This document shows positions 10,701 through 22,719 of a stretch of 64,000 bases of DNA, piece after piece. How positions within the stretch are numbered: position 1 is the stretch's first letter; each line of letters opens with the position of its first letter. The translations under genes were made by a program, and so were the position numbers. Source of the stretch: Phascolarctos cinereus (taxonomy: Eukaryota > Chordata > Mammalia > Diprotodontia > Phascolarctidae). Below the pieces are notes generated by a model. The model did no database searches, was not told the origin of the DNA, and saw nothing but the letters and a program-made list of their open reading frames with translations. The stretch spans positions 11,552,501 to 11,616,500 of the forward strand of contig NW_018344015.1 of NCBI RefSeq assembly GCF_002099425.1, in the 5' to 3' direction.

Positions 10701-11450
10701 TAATTGCTGCACCTGTTGTATACAACTTACACAGTGGGGCACAAATGAACCTCTGCCAGTATTCTTTTATGTTGAATGTGGGAATGGGCTAAAGTGACAG
10801 TTAAATGTAAAAGAAAAAATGTTAAACCAAGTGTGTAATGACTGTTAGAGATGTAAGAAGTCCTGTTCCATCTCACTAGTTCTCTTCCTTGACATTTTAT
10901 TTCTGCTCGAGATCAGTCAGGTCCAGAGAAAAGTAGACCATTCCCAAGGGAGTTCCCTAATTAGTTAATGGGAAATTGTAATCAGTCCTCTTGTTTTTTT
11001 TTTTTATTATTTCAGCCCTATTTTAGTTGGCAGCAAAAATAGCAATACTTTGTGCTCTACAGAAATGAAAAAATGAATCATCGTAGAAATGGACATCTAA
11101 AGAATATAATGCTTATATCACATGGGGCAAGCTTTAAAGACTTACGTAAATTTGAGCCATTAGTAGTAGTAATATTTATCATCAACATCATCATCCTCAG
11201 TTCACCTATTGTTTTATATGTGTAGTCTAAGAAAAACTTTAGTTTTGGAAAGCACTGCTTCTAATTCAGTTTTCTCTAGAGAAATCCACTTACTCTACAA
11301 TCTTCCATCGACTTGAAAGTATGAATTATCATGGAAGAATATGGGGAAATGAGCTTCTTCAGAAATTAGTGCTCCCTCTCCTTTTGGGGGGTTTTCAATC
11401 AGTGGCTGAGTGACTACATCACATAGATTATAGTAGGTATTTCTTTAGTC
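10701..11450. other. Sequence without recognised gene or repeat
   Basis: A T-tract lies at 10994-11010 and a short (TAG)n at 11160-11170. Nothing else is recognised. Confidence 0.4.
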
Positions 11451-11454
11451 ATTA

Positions 11455-11915
11455 ATTCAGGTAGATGACAAATAAGAATGGCATTGATCTTAGCACTGGG
11501 GACAAAGAAAGAGAAAAAAATGTATTGAGAATGATTTATATCCAATTAATTATCAAATCTTCTTGTTGTTGTTCTTCACAAAATCTCTCATCTACATCTT
11601 TCTATTAAATAGGCTAGGGTCCTATTTCAGGCCCTCATAATTTCGCACCTTGACTATCATAATGCCTTCTCACTAGTGTCCCTGTCTCATCTTGCCTCAG
11701 TCTAATCCAGCCACCAAGATTTTTTTTCCCTGAAAGTGGAGAAGCTGGCTATTTAATTTATCTGGTATCTGAGCATTTGTGTATGCGCTGTCTTCCCATT
11801 AGAATTTAAGATCCTTGAGGATAGTGACTGTAGTTTTCTGTTTCTTTGTATTCCCAGTGCTTAGTTCAGTTCTTGGCACATAGTAAGTACTTAATAGATG
11901 CTTATTGACTTGACT
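11455..11915 (+). mobile_element. L2 fragments (one antisense end, one sense 3' part)
   Basis: Bases 11455-11520 look like a reversed L2 end ('cttagcactggggacaaaga'). Bases 11620-11915 are sense L2: 'tcaggccctcataatttcgc', 'ttgactatcataatgccttc', then the terminus 'aagatccttgaggatagtga' and 'cacatagtaagtacttaata'. Confidence 0.6.
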
Positions 11916-12540
11916 TTTTTACCCTAAAATCCTGTGATTCTGTAAAAAACAATTAGTTCCCCCAGTGAATTATTTAGGATTACAAAATGCTGTTCATATG
12001 AGTTGCTGATGCTAGAGTGAGTCTCCACATTGGGACTTTGGCAAAACAATAAATCATAAATCTGAACAAAATCAAACAAAAAATAAGTACCTCATTAATC
12101 ACAGAACCCCAGAACTATGACTTTCTCAATGACTGATAGCTCATTACTTTCATAGGACCTAGAACACATTTTCAATAAAATGAAGACAAAATGAATATAT
12201 TACCTCAAAATTGTAACTAACAGCCACATTAAGCATGTGCAATGCTCTTATGCTAGTTATTATGCAAATATTTTAATTGAAAGAAAATAAAAGCTGTTAA
12301 GGCAAGCTAAGAGAGACCCTCTCCCTTCATCTCACCTTTAAGTGAATTATACAATGCCTATTCACACCTTTATGCTTAATTAGCTTGATTAGATAGGACA
12401 TCCAAATCTAGTGAGCTTAATGCATAAATATAAAACTTGAAACTCAGTATAATGTTTTGCTCATTTGTTGATATACTTTAACAAGTATTACAGGAAATCA
12501 TCCATTTATGCCACTGTCTACTGTGCTTTTATTATGCTCA
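11916..12540. other. Repeat-free block, possible conserved non-coding element
   Basis: No repeat or exon. Bases 12200-12540 are rich in homeobox- and POU-type motifs: 'tatgcaaat' (octamer-like) at about 12261, 'tttaattg' at 12272, and 'cttaattagcttgattag' near 12375. Such clusters are common in developmental enhancers. This is inference; conservation was not measured. Confidence 0.3.
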
Positions 12541-12589
12541 CTACTCCCCTTAGCCTCTTAGAATGATAGTTTCAACCAGAAATCATTGC

Positions 12590-13085
12590 AAGCACCACCT
12601 TCTATAATATTGAATCTTTTCTACTCTTCCCTAGATGTTAGTGCCCTATCTTTTACATTTTCTTTATATTTCTTTTGTATCTATCATTTATTTACATGTA
12701 TATGTGTGTATATATAAATATATGTACACATATATGTATGTGTGTGCATATATGTGTGTTTGTATTTTTCTCCCTTGATAGGATTTAAGCTCATTGAGAT
12801 CAAGAGATCACTTAAGGTCTATCTCCTCAGCACCCAGTACAGAGCCTTGCACAGAGTAGATGTATAAAAGATGCCTGTGGATTGACTGATCTACTGTCAT
12901 ACATTACTCACACTTGGAATTGAGCCCCATTCCACCTCACTCCCTTTGTATCTGAATTATTTGTGTACTTGTCTTTTCTTCCATTGCCTGTAAGCTCTTT
13001 GTGAAATGGTTTTGTGTCAAATCTATCTTTGTACTAACAACGCCTAGCGGGGTGTCTCAATAAATGCACCTTTAATTGAACTGAA
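12590..13085 (+). mobile_element. Two L2 3' ends in the same orientation with an intervening TG/TA repeat
   Basis: The first copy ends with 'taagctcattgagatcaaga' and 'tgcacagagtagatgtataa' near 12895. A TATG/TG microsatellite sits at 12696-12762 in its 3' region. The second runs 12905-13085 with 'tgtaagctctttgtgaaatg' and 'caataaatgcacctttaatt'. Confidence 0.6.
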
Positions 13086-13341
13086 ATTATTCTGAGGATG
13101 ATTTTCATTTTCATTGAGTTAAACAGAGTATGGAACTACCATCAAAGATTTATTGGGAGTCGTCTCTCTCAGAATGATTCTTTAGGGCTTACCCACACAG
13201 ATCAAAAATAACATTTTATTACATCAAACTGTTTTTTGTTTTGTGATAATGGACTTCTAGAAGAAGCATCATTTTCATCACTGTAGTTGGGGCCTTCCCT
13301 CAGAAAATAAGGCTGCTGAATGAAATGTTCACCTAAATGAA
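13086..13341. other. Sequence without recognised gene or repeat
   Basis: Nothing recognised on either strand. Confidence 0.4.
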
Positions 13342-13590
13342 GAAGGAGCTAGGTGGTTCAATTAGTAGAGAACTGGACTTGGAGTCAGGAAGAGCTTTGT
13401 TCAAATTCTTTGTCAGACACATTCCAGCTGTGTGTGATCCTGGGCAAGTCACTTAATAACTTCCATTTTCAGCTTCCTAATTTCTAAAATGGAGATGATA
13501 ATAAAACCTGCCTCATAGGGTTATTGTGAGTATCAAATGAGAAACAAATATAAAGGCAATACAAAACTTAAAGTGCCTATAGAAATGCCA
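13342..13590 (+). mobile_element. CORE-SINE (MIR-like) ending in a trinucleotide repeat
   Basis: The head 'gagctaggtggttcaattag' and 'acttggagtcaggaagag' is marsupial tRNA-SINE. The body 'cctgggcaagtcacttaata', 'cctcatagggttattgtgag' is MIR-like with an L2-type end. The 3' end passes directly into (GAT)n. Confidence 0.7.
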
Positions 13591-13592
13591 GA

Positions 13593-13628
<36 letters not shown>

Positions 13629-13636
13629 AATGATGA
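13591..13636. repeat. (GAT)n microsatellite
   Basis: About 13 near-perfect GAT/ATG units with one interruption near the right end. It begins exactly where the preceding CORE-SINE ends, as does a second (GAT)n at 46939. Confidence 0.95.
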
Positions 13637-14292
13637 ACAGATGTGGGAATACCAAGCGTGTCTAAAAAGAACATTACATGGAATTACAAACAAATTCACT
13701 TTTTCAAAGTAAACAATTCTTTTCAAAAGTGAATAATAACTTTTATGTACTTTTTGGCTTTTTTTGTATGGTAGTAATTTTTAAGCAAAGGATCCCTATG
13801 AAGAAGCACACAACTATGTTTTTCAAACTGAAGAGTCAACCTCCTATGACTGCCATCTTCATCTTGGCAAGGGCCTAATATTTGTGATAGGCTCTTCGTG
13901 TTTTAATGAGGAGCTATAAGCACTGAGGTATGTGCCGCTTACCTTCAAGTGCCTGGCACACTTTAATTTACATTGATTATATCAGTGATACAGCCTTTCC
14001 CATCCTTTAGGCAAATATTGTATATATACACCTTACCCCTGGTTAATTTTAAACATTAAACTTTTAAGGTCAAACAAATTGAAGTGATTACTTTTAAGGC
14101 TTTTTTTGTTGTTATTGATTGAACAATTTTGACTATGTCAAGCAGTTTAGGTGACATGAGGGAAGGAAAGGGGATAAAAAGATGCTTTTAGTCATTTCTG
14201 AATTTAAGTACAGTAATGTCTACTTACTCCCTTCACTTCATAGCCCCATATTTGCAGGCAAAAGTAAACTAGTTAGGATGTTGGATTATCTC
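13637..14292. other. Sequence without recognised gene or repeat
   Basis: A 66-codon frame at 13678-13878 is not recognised. Nothing else seen. Confidence 0.4.
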
Positions 14293-14530
14293 AGACTTCT
14301 TAACCTAGCACTCATGGATCCTCAACAAAGGGTCTATAAAAGTGGATCAGAAAAAATACATATGTGTGGAAACAGACATGTACACATATATGTTTATTTT
14401 TACTAACCTGTAATTGAAAATTAACATTTAATTGAATTAGTTAAAAATATCATAATGAAGAATTCCTAGGCTTCACCAGATGGCCAAAGGGAATCAATGA
14501 CACACACACATACAAAACATTAAAAACCCC
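14293..14530 (+). mobile_element. Non-autonomous hAT-type DNA transposon relic
   Basis: The left end 'gacttcttaacctagcact' with 'catggatcctcaacaaaggg' and the right end 'ggcttcaccagatggccaaa' leading to 'aaaacattaaaaacccc' follow a widespread mammalian element whose terminal inverted repeats read about 'gggttcttaac'. The interior 'tttatttttactaacctgta' also fits. The ends are degraded and no transposase is present. A related copy in reverse orientation lies at 48505-48735. Confidence 0.6.
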
Positions 14531-14944
14531 AATATTTGCCCATATTGAGAGAAGAAAGAGATGATGGCATTAAGAGTCTTAACTAGTAAATTTGCACATA
14601 GAACAAGTGGTGCACAATATGCCCCATATCAGCTATTTAAGACAAATTCATGTGGGGATGGAATAAAAAAGGGCTTTGCCAGGCCAGAGATATAGTCACA
14701 TAGGGTATGGTTACTGGAGAAAGGAAACCTTCTATCTTATAACATCCTATTTTAATTAATTATTCTTTTTCATTGAATACTATACTCGGTTGCTTCTGTC
14801 CTACTGAAGGTCTTCACTGCTGTCAGAATCCTGCCAATTTGACACCTTGGTGCAAAGCCCTAATCCTTCCATCTTAGTAATAGCTCTACTGACATATTTA
14901 TAATCCAGGATTTATCTTTAATAATGCCTAGTGCAGGGAAACTT
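14531..14944. other. Sequence without recognised gene or repeat
   Basis: Nothing recognised on either strand. Confidence 0.4.
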
Positions 14945-15080
14945 ATTAATTCATGAACCACATATTTATTGAGTACCTACCATGTTTGGAGCATTGTTCT
15001 GGGCAGAATATACAATCAATACATACTTCTGGCCTTAAAGTTTGTGAATAAATACTGAACTTTAATAAAAAAAAACACAT
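14945..15080 (-). mobile_element. L2 3' end, antisense
   Basis: 'atatttattgagtacctacc' and 'atgtttggagcattgttctg' match the reversed L2 terminus closely, followed by 'cttctggccttaaag'. Confidence 0.6.
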
Positions 15081-16069
15081 TTTAAAACATATATTCCAAA
15101 CAGCAACTTTCCTTGAAAAATCCAAGAATTTCAATGTGAATAGATTGGGAAATCTCAATAAATTCAATACCTTTTTGTCTTGGTGATTAGTCAGTCACCT
15201 CTGAAGTTTATACATTCAAGTTTCAAAAGGTCAGCTTCACAGTCATGTAAGCTCCCTACTGAGGAACTGCAAAATCATCTCTGCTAGTAATCATTATTAA
15301 AAACTGGCTTTGGCCATATGCAAGCTCATGGGCTAATACCTATATGTTCATAAGATGATAAATCAGCATTTGTAGGGGAAATAAATAAAGCAGTCAGAGG
15401 GAATATAGCACAGGGGGAAGGTTTTTGGCAATAAATTCAGAAGGATTAGAGGAGTTATGATATTACAGTCTTCCCCCTTTACTTTGACCACTGCAGAATG
15501 TTTTTAGGAGATAAATATAGAATACAGATGTTCCCCTTATGATAGGCCAGGTCTGAGCCAGTATTTTATTCAACATCAGAGCCATCTTAATGTGCAATAG
15601 CAACCCAGCAGGTGTTGTGATGGAGCAAGAATAGACAGGTTAATGAGGCTAGGCAGATTAAAAAAAAAAAAGGTCCATCTGAATTTGAGACATATGTTCA
15701 ACTTAACTATGGTAATAAGAGTACAGGGAAGTGCATTGAAGAAATAAAATTATGTTTGGCTAAATGATTTTTAAAATTATTATTTCATTTTATATTTCTC
15801 CCTTTATAGATTGGCATTTTCAGCTACTGAGTTTTGAGAGTTCTAAAAGGACAATGCATGACTTAATGGCAGCAACTGCATCTTAACACTTATTTCCCCT
15901 GCAGTTCTGAGTACTGAGCAAATAGATATGCAACAAATAGTTGCTATTTGGTGGCAAAATTCATTCTAAAGATGCTAAGGATAGTTTTTGTGCATGTTTT
16001 CAATGGTGGTTCAACACTGTAAGTATTTGGTGATAAAAGCATAATCCATTAATAGAATTTTGTATTACA
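15081..16069. other. Sequence without recognised gene or repeat
   Basis: An A-tract lies at 15660-15671. No exon or repeat recognised. Confidence 0.4.
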
Positions 16070-16615
16070 GTAACATGTAAGCTGCTAGAAGGGCAGGACT
16101 CTTTCATTTTTGTCTTTGTATTACCACCACCTAGTTCAGTGTCTGGTAGGTATAGAACAATTGATTGTTACATGAATAAATGAACAAATGAGTAAATGAG
16201 TGAATGCAGGATTGAATGAAACTTGATTTCCCTATCTAATTTAAAACATATGTAACTCTAATATTTATGAGTGGGGGGAAAGGTAAAGATAACATCCCTG
16301 TTGCAGAAATATATTTTCCTAGAGGGAAAACAAACTGTTATGGAGTAATCAGAATACCAAAACATATTATAAGGCAATTAGAACTGCTAAAAGATACACA
16401 GTAGTAGGCCCAGGTGGATTAGTTCCCGGGATCATGCAGGTATGGCTGAGGAAAATAGAACATTTCCAAGAAGATTCATTCCAGTAAATTATAAAATCCT
16501 TGAAAGCCTGTCTAGTTTTCCCAGTATCTCAGTGTCACCAGCGCCTAGGGCAATGACTTACATGTAGACAACAGCAATTGAAAGCTTTTCGAATTAGATT
16601 GAATTTGACTGAAGG
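16070..16615 (+). mobile_element. Two L2-type 3' ends, same orientation
   Basis: The first, 16075-16210, reads 'tgtaagctgctagaagggca' and ends in '(aaatgagt)'-like repeats from 16180. The second, 16480-16615, reads 'aaatccttgaaagcctgtct' and 'accagcgcctagggcaatga'. Bases 16260-16470 between them are unassigned. Confidence 0.45.
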
Positions 16616-17285
16616 AGTCCTTAAAGTTGTTTAGAGTCCAGAGTAATGACTCAAAGGGAGACTACATTTGAATTCCACATACTGTATGTTAACAATACAT
16701 ACTCTTGGTTCTGTGAATGTTCTAATGCTCCTAGCAACGGAACTAAGAAAGGAACAAGGGAGTGGTGAACTCTCAGGAGAATTACAGGTTGATAATCAGG
16801 CTTTTAATTGGAAGGAAGATATAAACAACAATGATAAAGGGAAATTCAAACTGCTGGGTAGATGGGCCTCTTCCTGACATCATCCCCAGCAACTCGATTA
16901 TTGTTGCTGAATATAATCACAGCCATTGTAAACTTCTATCACTCCCATGATTTGGCCTGTAAATGTGAGGCTTAGCATTGCATTTAAGGTCTTACCTATT
17001 CTATTTCCACACATTTCCTATTCCAGAGTGAGACGACAGGTTCACACATCTTACCAGTGTCACCATTATATGCTTATTATATACCATCCTAAACTTCATA
17101 GCTAAGAGTTTTCTCTCAGACCACCTAGACTGCTTTGGATAGCATCCACATTTCCTAATATTCCTAGAGCCACTAAAGTCATCTACAGTGTTGCTGCTTG
17201 TAGAATAAGATATTCGTTACAAAATATAATGTATAAAATGAAGAGGACATTTTTGTCTGTTATTTGGGAAGAAAGAAAGGTTCTT
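16616..17285. other. Mostly unassigned; weak L2 similarity near 16970-17040
   Basis: 'gcatttaaggtcttacctat' loosely resembles an internal L2 3' segment. The rest is unrecognised. Confidence 0.3.
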
Positions 17286-17404
17286 TGTTGTTGTTGTTTA
17301 GTTGTTTTTCAGTTAAGTCCGACTCTCTGTGTCCCCTTTTGGGGTTTTCTTGACAAAGATACTGGAGTGGTTTGTCATTTCCCTCTACAATTCATTTTAC
17401 AGAT
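17286..17404 (-). mobile_element. MAR1-type SINE, 3' half only, antisense
   Basis: Reversed MAR1 tail: 'tcagttaagtccgactctct', 'ggggttttcttgacaaagat', 'actggagtggtttgtcattt', 'attcattttacagata'. The tRNA-derived head is missing. Confidence 0.8.
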
Positions 17405-17474
17405 ATTTACAAGGTAACTAAATTTCACAATAGAGCCACCTCCCTTTCCTCTCTCTCCAATCCCTAAATCTCAT

Positions 17475-17640
17475 GCTCATGCTCAATCTGGAATCTGAGA
17501 AAAGTTTGAACCCTGACTGTACCATTCATTTTCTCTATGGCTTTGGTCAAGACTCTTAAACTTTCTGTACCACAGTGTCTTCATCTAACAAGTCAGAGAG
17601 TTAGATAAACTGACTCTGAAGGTCTCTTTCAGCTCTCAAG
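17475..17640 (+). mobile_element. MIR3-type SINE
   Basis: Diverged but ordered matches: 'aatctgagaaaagtttgaac', 'ctatggctttggtcaagact', 'tgactctgaaggtctctttc', 'agctctcaag'. The end is the L2-like MIR3 terminus. Confidence 0.55.
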
Positions 17641-18588
17641 TCAAGTCGATGTCCCTGATTGAGGCGCAGCCTCTGCAGATGAATGAGTCCAAACGATGGC
17701 CACGCAGCCAGCTAGATTACACATTTACTAAGTACTGTAAACATATCCTAGAGTTTTATTATTGAGTCCTACATCAAAGCATTTCATCTAGACAGCATAC
17801 TATATTAAGCATAAATTTTTATAGGTACCTTAAGATGATAAAATATGGTCATGGACACTTTACATATTTTTAACTTTCCCAAATGTATATAAACCTATAC
17901 ATTCTTTTTTTTCCTGACTTAGTTCACAGTCACAATTAAGAACAGCTAATCTAGACAGCCATTAGCCCTATCATTTGTGGATCCTCTTTGCCAGATTATC
18001 TTTTACCTTCTGCATAATCTTTTATTTTAATAAACATATTTGGAATGATGCCAGATGTTTCACAGAACAATTTTGGCTAGCAATATGTTCAAGGATAATA
18101 ACAAAACAAAACAAAAAAAAATTCCACTTCACCAATTCAGATTCATTTGTAATTTGCTATCTCATTTTTTTACTGACAAAGCAGCACAAAAGTTTATTCT
18201 AGTTATAACAGTGAAATCAACATGGGACTATTGTCCTAGTATTTGCATGTGTTACATCTGCTTTGAAATGATAAATGTTTTCATGCTCTTTTTAGGAACC
18301 TCTTTGTAACTTGCATTAGCTTTGGATTTGATTTATTTTGAAGATTACTTTGCATTTGGTCTGGGATTTGGAAGTTCTGATGAGACCTTTGCATAAAAAA
18401 AAATTAAAGTTTTGACCCACTATATCCTGTATTGACATATTCTTTGAGAATATAAGGGCTAGGATAGTAAGGAAATTAAAAGTATTCTGTATTATTTAAT
18501 AATTGGTTCCTTTCTGTAATTGATCCTATTTCCATTTTGTTAAGCCCCATTTCTCAGTTCTGGAGTTAAGCTCAAGAATGTAGTGTTT
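17641..18588. other. Sequence without recognised gene or repeat
   Basis: A-tracts at 18098-18122 and 18397-18404. Two overlapping short frames near 17975-18309 are unrecognised. Confidence 0.4.
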
Positions 18589-19076
18589 TGTAGTCTGAAG
18601 TGGCTTAAAGGCATAGTTGAAAGGGAATGTGTCACTCATGCAGCTAGCCCCTGGGACATCTTCATGTTTTCTATAAGCCTCCAACCAGCTTAACCTGGGA
18701 CATCTGCTTGTTGTCTGTGCACCCCAGCCAGCTTAACCTGGTGCCTTCTCCTCCCCACCCTCCCCCTGCCCCAGAGGAAAAAAAAAAGACAATTCTCTTT
18801 CTACATTTAGAAGAGGTTTGATCTCCCCTTGCTGGAGATGACACCAGGTGCTTCTGGTCTCCCAGCCAGGATGGAGAGGCAGATGATTCCCATTAAACAA
18901 TTAAAATTCCTTAATTGTCAGAGGATTGTGATCAGCAACATCTGAATTCCAACCCATTTTCCCCATTTGTAGCCAAGTGTAATCTTCCCTGACTACTTAA
19001 GCACTCACCTTTCCTGCTTGTCAATAAAAAGGGTTACTGCCTTCTCATGGGGGTTTCTGGCTGTATGAGGTTGACA
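18589..19076 (+). mobile_element. Probable solo LTR of an endogenous retrovirus
   Basis: About 490 bp, distinctly GC-richer than its surroundings. It has U3-like tandem units of 43-44 bp at 18650-18736 (each from 'cctgggacatct' to 'cagcttaa'), an AATAAA signal at 19023 and a short R/U5-like end. Candidate borders are TG at 18589 and CA at 19076, but no clear target duplication was found and no internal retroviral sequence adjoins, hence 'solo'. Family unknown. It is a fossil of moderate to old age. Confidence 0.45.
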
Positions 19077-19380
19077 AAGTGACCAGCTTTATTAACAGAT
19101 ATATGAATTAGTGTTAATAAATTAATTGTGCTTAAATGTACTTCAGTTTACTTTTAGTGCATTTAATCATCTTTCTATATGTACACACATTTATATGTGT
19201 GTATGTTTGTATATGTACATACAGACGTGTATGTATTCATTAGGCTGGCATGCTATTTTAAAATATAGCATTTTAGGTCATACAAAATATTCACTCCACC
19301 TTATTGATTTGCAGACAAGTGCTCTTTGTATATAGTAGTGATTAAGAGGAGCATGCCATATGTATACACACACAAAATAT

Positions 19381-19416
<36 letters not shown>

Positions 19417-20339
19417 ATCTGAGCCAGTGTATTTTCACAATATAGCCCAATGAACTGCAAGGGAGTTTCACATAATTTTATGGCAAACTAAAGTATTATA
19501 ATGGCTGGAATCTGCCTAACAACTCATAAATCTCAAAAACAGTAAACCAGGCAAAAGAGAAGCCTCCAAAATATATTGATCAATCTAATAGTAGCAGTAT
19601 AATGCTAATTGCCATTAATGAGAATTATAGTGATTTTTATATTAAAATGTTCTTTGTTTTTAATAGCCTGAAACAGATTTCTTTGTTATATTTCTTTTCT
19701 AAAATGTTACTGAAACATGGTAGCATGTGATGTATGTTGTTTATCAAATAAATTTTTCTCATTCTCTGTTGCTGTCTATTATTATTATGAATTAAAAACT
19801 TCTTTTTAACAGTAGTCCTTAATGTGATCAAATGCTTAGCTTAAATTCTGGAATAAATGTGTGTACTCATCACATTACAAAATAACCTGGGCAATTATAT
19901 CTTCAAGTAATAACTGAAAATAATACATTTTGACATATAGGTTACTTAGCAGTATCCTTGATTTTTTGCCTGTTTGAAAACCTATGCTTTACAGATATGG
20001 GCCTCCACATCCCTGATTGCTGTATTTTATATTTGGATTTAATACTTAAATAACCTGATGGAGTATGATGGCTCTCTTTCATAGATTTCACAGGTAAATT
20101 ATTGGAAGTCAATAATAATAACATTTTAAGTTGTCTTCTAATCTTTAAATTGGCCCCAATATCATCAATCTTAGGCAAATAGCACATGATTATTTTTGGA
20201 TGCAAGAGACCAATGAACATGCCTCTTCTGAGTTTGTATTATTTTTATAAGTTTGTATTTGAGGATATGACTCTTTTAAATAATTACATAGAGTGACTTA
20301 GGATTTATACTTTTCAAGTTGCTTTCTCATTTATTGCTT
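19077..20339. other. Repeat-poor sequence with TG/CA microsatellites
   Basis: Imperfect TG/TA/CA repeats lie at 19178-19232 and a pure (CA)n at 19384-19414. Bases 19440-20290 have no recognised repeat or exon. Confidence 0.5.
19384..19414. repeat. (CA)n microsatellite
   Basis: An uninterrupted CA dinucleotide run of about 15 units. Confidence 0.97.
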
Positions 20340-20700
20340 TTATCTGACTGATATTCATCTAACCTTGTGCATTAAATGGATGAAAATGTGAAAACTGAGG
20401 CTCAGAAATTTTACCGCTTATTAAAAATTATGTAGCAAGCCAAATGAAAGAAGGATGAAGATAACATAGTGGTATAACTGTGGAGGGAGTGGGATTGTCA
20501 AGCTTCAATTATTAGTATTTGTGCTCATATCATGGTTCTGCCATTGGGTGACTTTGCTTGGCAAGCCAATTCCCCTCTCTATGCCTCAGTTTCTTCCTCC
20601 CTAAGATAACTGCAGGAATATCTATCCAATTAACTTTGCAGGTTAAAAGAAACTAAGTAATGTGCATAAAAGTATTTTGAATAAAGTGTGAATAGAAAAG
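20340..20700 (+). mobile_element. Two MIR-type SINE relics (antisense, then sense)
   Basis: Bases 20340-20450 contain 'gtgaaaactgaggctcagaa', a reversed MIR core. Bases 20520-20700 are sense MIR: 'catggttctgccattgggtg', 'tatgcctcagtttcttcctc', then a degraded 3' end. Confidence 0.5.
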
Positions 20701-22715
20701 TAAGATAGATGTAATTTTTGTCATTATTAATTTATGTCTTGTACAAAAAAAAACACGAGAACTCCTCTGCTGAAGTAAATGAACTGTGATTCTTTTTACC
20801 GTACTATTCAACCTTTAAACCTTAAAAAATTCTTTATTACGAATTTGACAATCAACAAATAAAATACTTTCATGGTGCAAAGAATAAAAACATAAAAAAA
20901 GAATTGTAGTTTTCAGTGTTGATAGTAAAATACAACATTAAAGCATATATCCATAGACATCTATTGGAGACTAATTTCCATATTGTTGGACTAATGACAC
21001 TTTTTCTTCTTTTTGCTACCTCCTCAGGCCTTTCTTTATGCCTACACAAAGATAAAATTAAGGGAAATTTGACTGATTCACAGAAAATCAATTTGTGGTA
21101 TTCCATTTAGGAAAAATTCTCAAAAGAACAGAAACTAAAGAAAGGGTGGATTAATTCAAGCATTAAGAAGTGTCTAACTACTCAAGCTTATTTTTTAATT
21201 GACATGTGAAATAATACCCAGAATCATCAGGGAAGGAGAACAGCAATTCTTCCCCAGTTTATATGGCATTTGCATTATATATGCGTTTTAAAAATGAAGA
21301 AAGTCTTTAAGCTGTGAACCTTAAATTGTATGCAATTGGCAGATTTACCTGGCAGAAACATATGGTCTTTGTCCAATCAACTGATTATGTGATCCATTTC
21401 TAAAACACTGTCCCTCAGTATCATTCCTCTAAGTTCAAGTTATCTTGTTCTGATTACCAGGTAATTAATGTGGAATAGGTTTTTCAATTATTATATTACA
21501 TGAAATTACAATGAATATGCTCAAAGTATTACCATTATCTGAAGCACTTTAAAAATATTTTTGTTAAATAAATAAATAAATACTACCTAAACACAAAATC
21601 ATGATTCTACAATAATTCAGATTGCTATTATTCACTAGAACATATCTTAAACATATCCAGTGGTTTCTGTTGGACACACCACAATAGTCTACTATGGCAG
21701 GAATGCTGGTTGCATGTCCCTAGTATTTTTTAAAATAATTATCCTAAATTTAGTTTCTGCCAGTGCGCTCTCTGAAACACACAAAATTAAACATTTGAAT
21801 TCATTTCTTTTTCATATATAACAATTGTCGGAGCCAAAATACCTGTGAAAGAAACAAAACCATTCATTAATAATTTTATCATGTCAAAATTATTTCATCT
21901 CAAGTTATAAATGATTTTTCTACCTACAAACCTGATGACCAAATAGTTAGGTGCTATTAGACACCACCCTTACCTTATTTGACAAGCTTCTGCTTGGCCC
22001 AGGACCTGTGAGGCACAAAACATATATTATGGCTTTATTATTTCAGTTGATATTGTTTTTTTCTCTCCTGCCTATTATTCTTTTGTTCTTTTAGAATGGG
22101 TGCAAGGCCAAGTTCTTGTGTACTTCACTCACATCACAAAATCCCAGAATTAAACTAATAAGCAGATTTTTTATGCTATACAATACATTAACATCAGTGA
22201 CAATGGCCCAGGAATTCATTTGAATTGCATGAAACATGTTCTATTCCCTGTTAGGAATAATTTCCACTGAAAAATAAATGCTGACTTTACAATTATTTTA
22301 TGATTACAGTTCCTTATATTGGTTGTTTAAAATAAGATTGTCAACAATCTAAATAGGTTTATCCTTCATTCATATTGTCCTTCATGCTTGAACCCATGTT
22401 TTAGTTAAGGGCTCTTTGAGACCCTACCCTTTCTTCCAAGCTTTCCTCTGGTTAATCCCTATACCATGTTGGCAAAGAATAGTGGTGTGCATAATAAGTA
22501 TTTCTCATGTTACATATACCTAATTTTTAAGAAGATCAACAGTTTTACTTGCAGTAGGGCTTAGCCTTTATATTTTGTCAATGCCAGGAATACAGCTGTG
22601 AAACATACCTTTGCTTTCCCTAAGATACTATCAACATACAACTAAGGGCAATAATCTTCCTTTCAAAATGTAGTATATATATTCTTTTGTTCTTTTGAGG
22701 CACATTTTTGAGCAT
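20701..22715. other. Repeat-free stretch of about 2 kb
   Basis: No recognised transposon apart from a short (TAAA)n at 21565-21582. Blocks at 21180-21480 and 22130-22360 look least like decayed repeats. The second has 'ttgaattgcatgaaaca' and 'aattattttatgattaca', AT-core sites of enhancer type. No exon structure is seen. Confidence 0.35.
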
Positions 22716-22719
22716 CCAT

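Noticed and set aside
13591-13636. Regular short repeats that could be mistaken for an array
   Set aside because: Pure trinucleotide repeat with no spacers; the window is vertebrate DNA, so a CRISPR array is not expected and none is seen.
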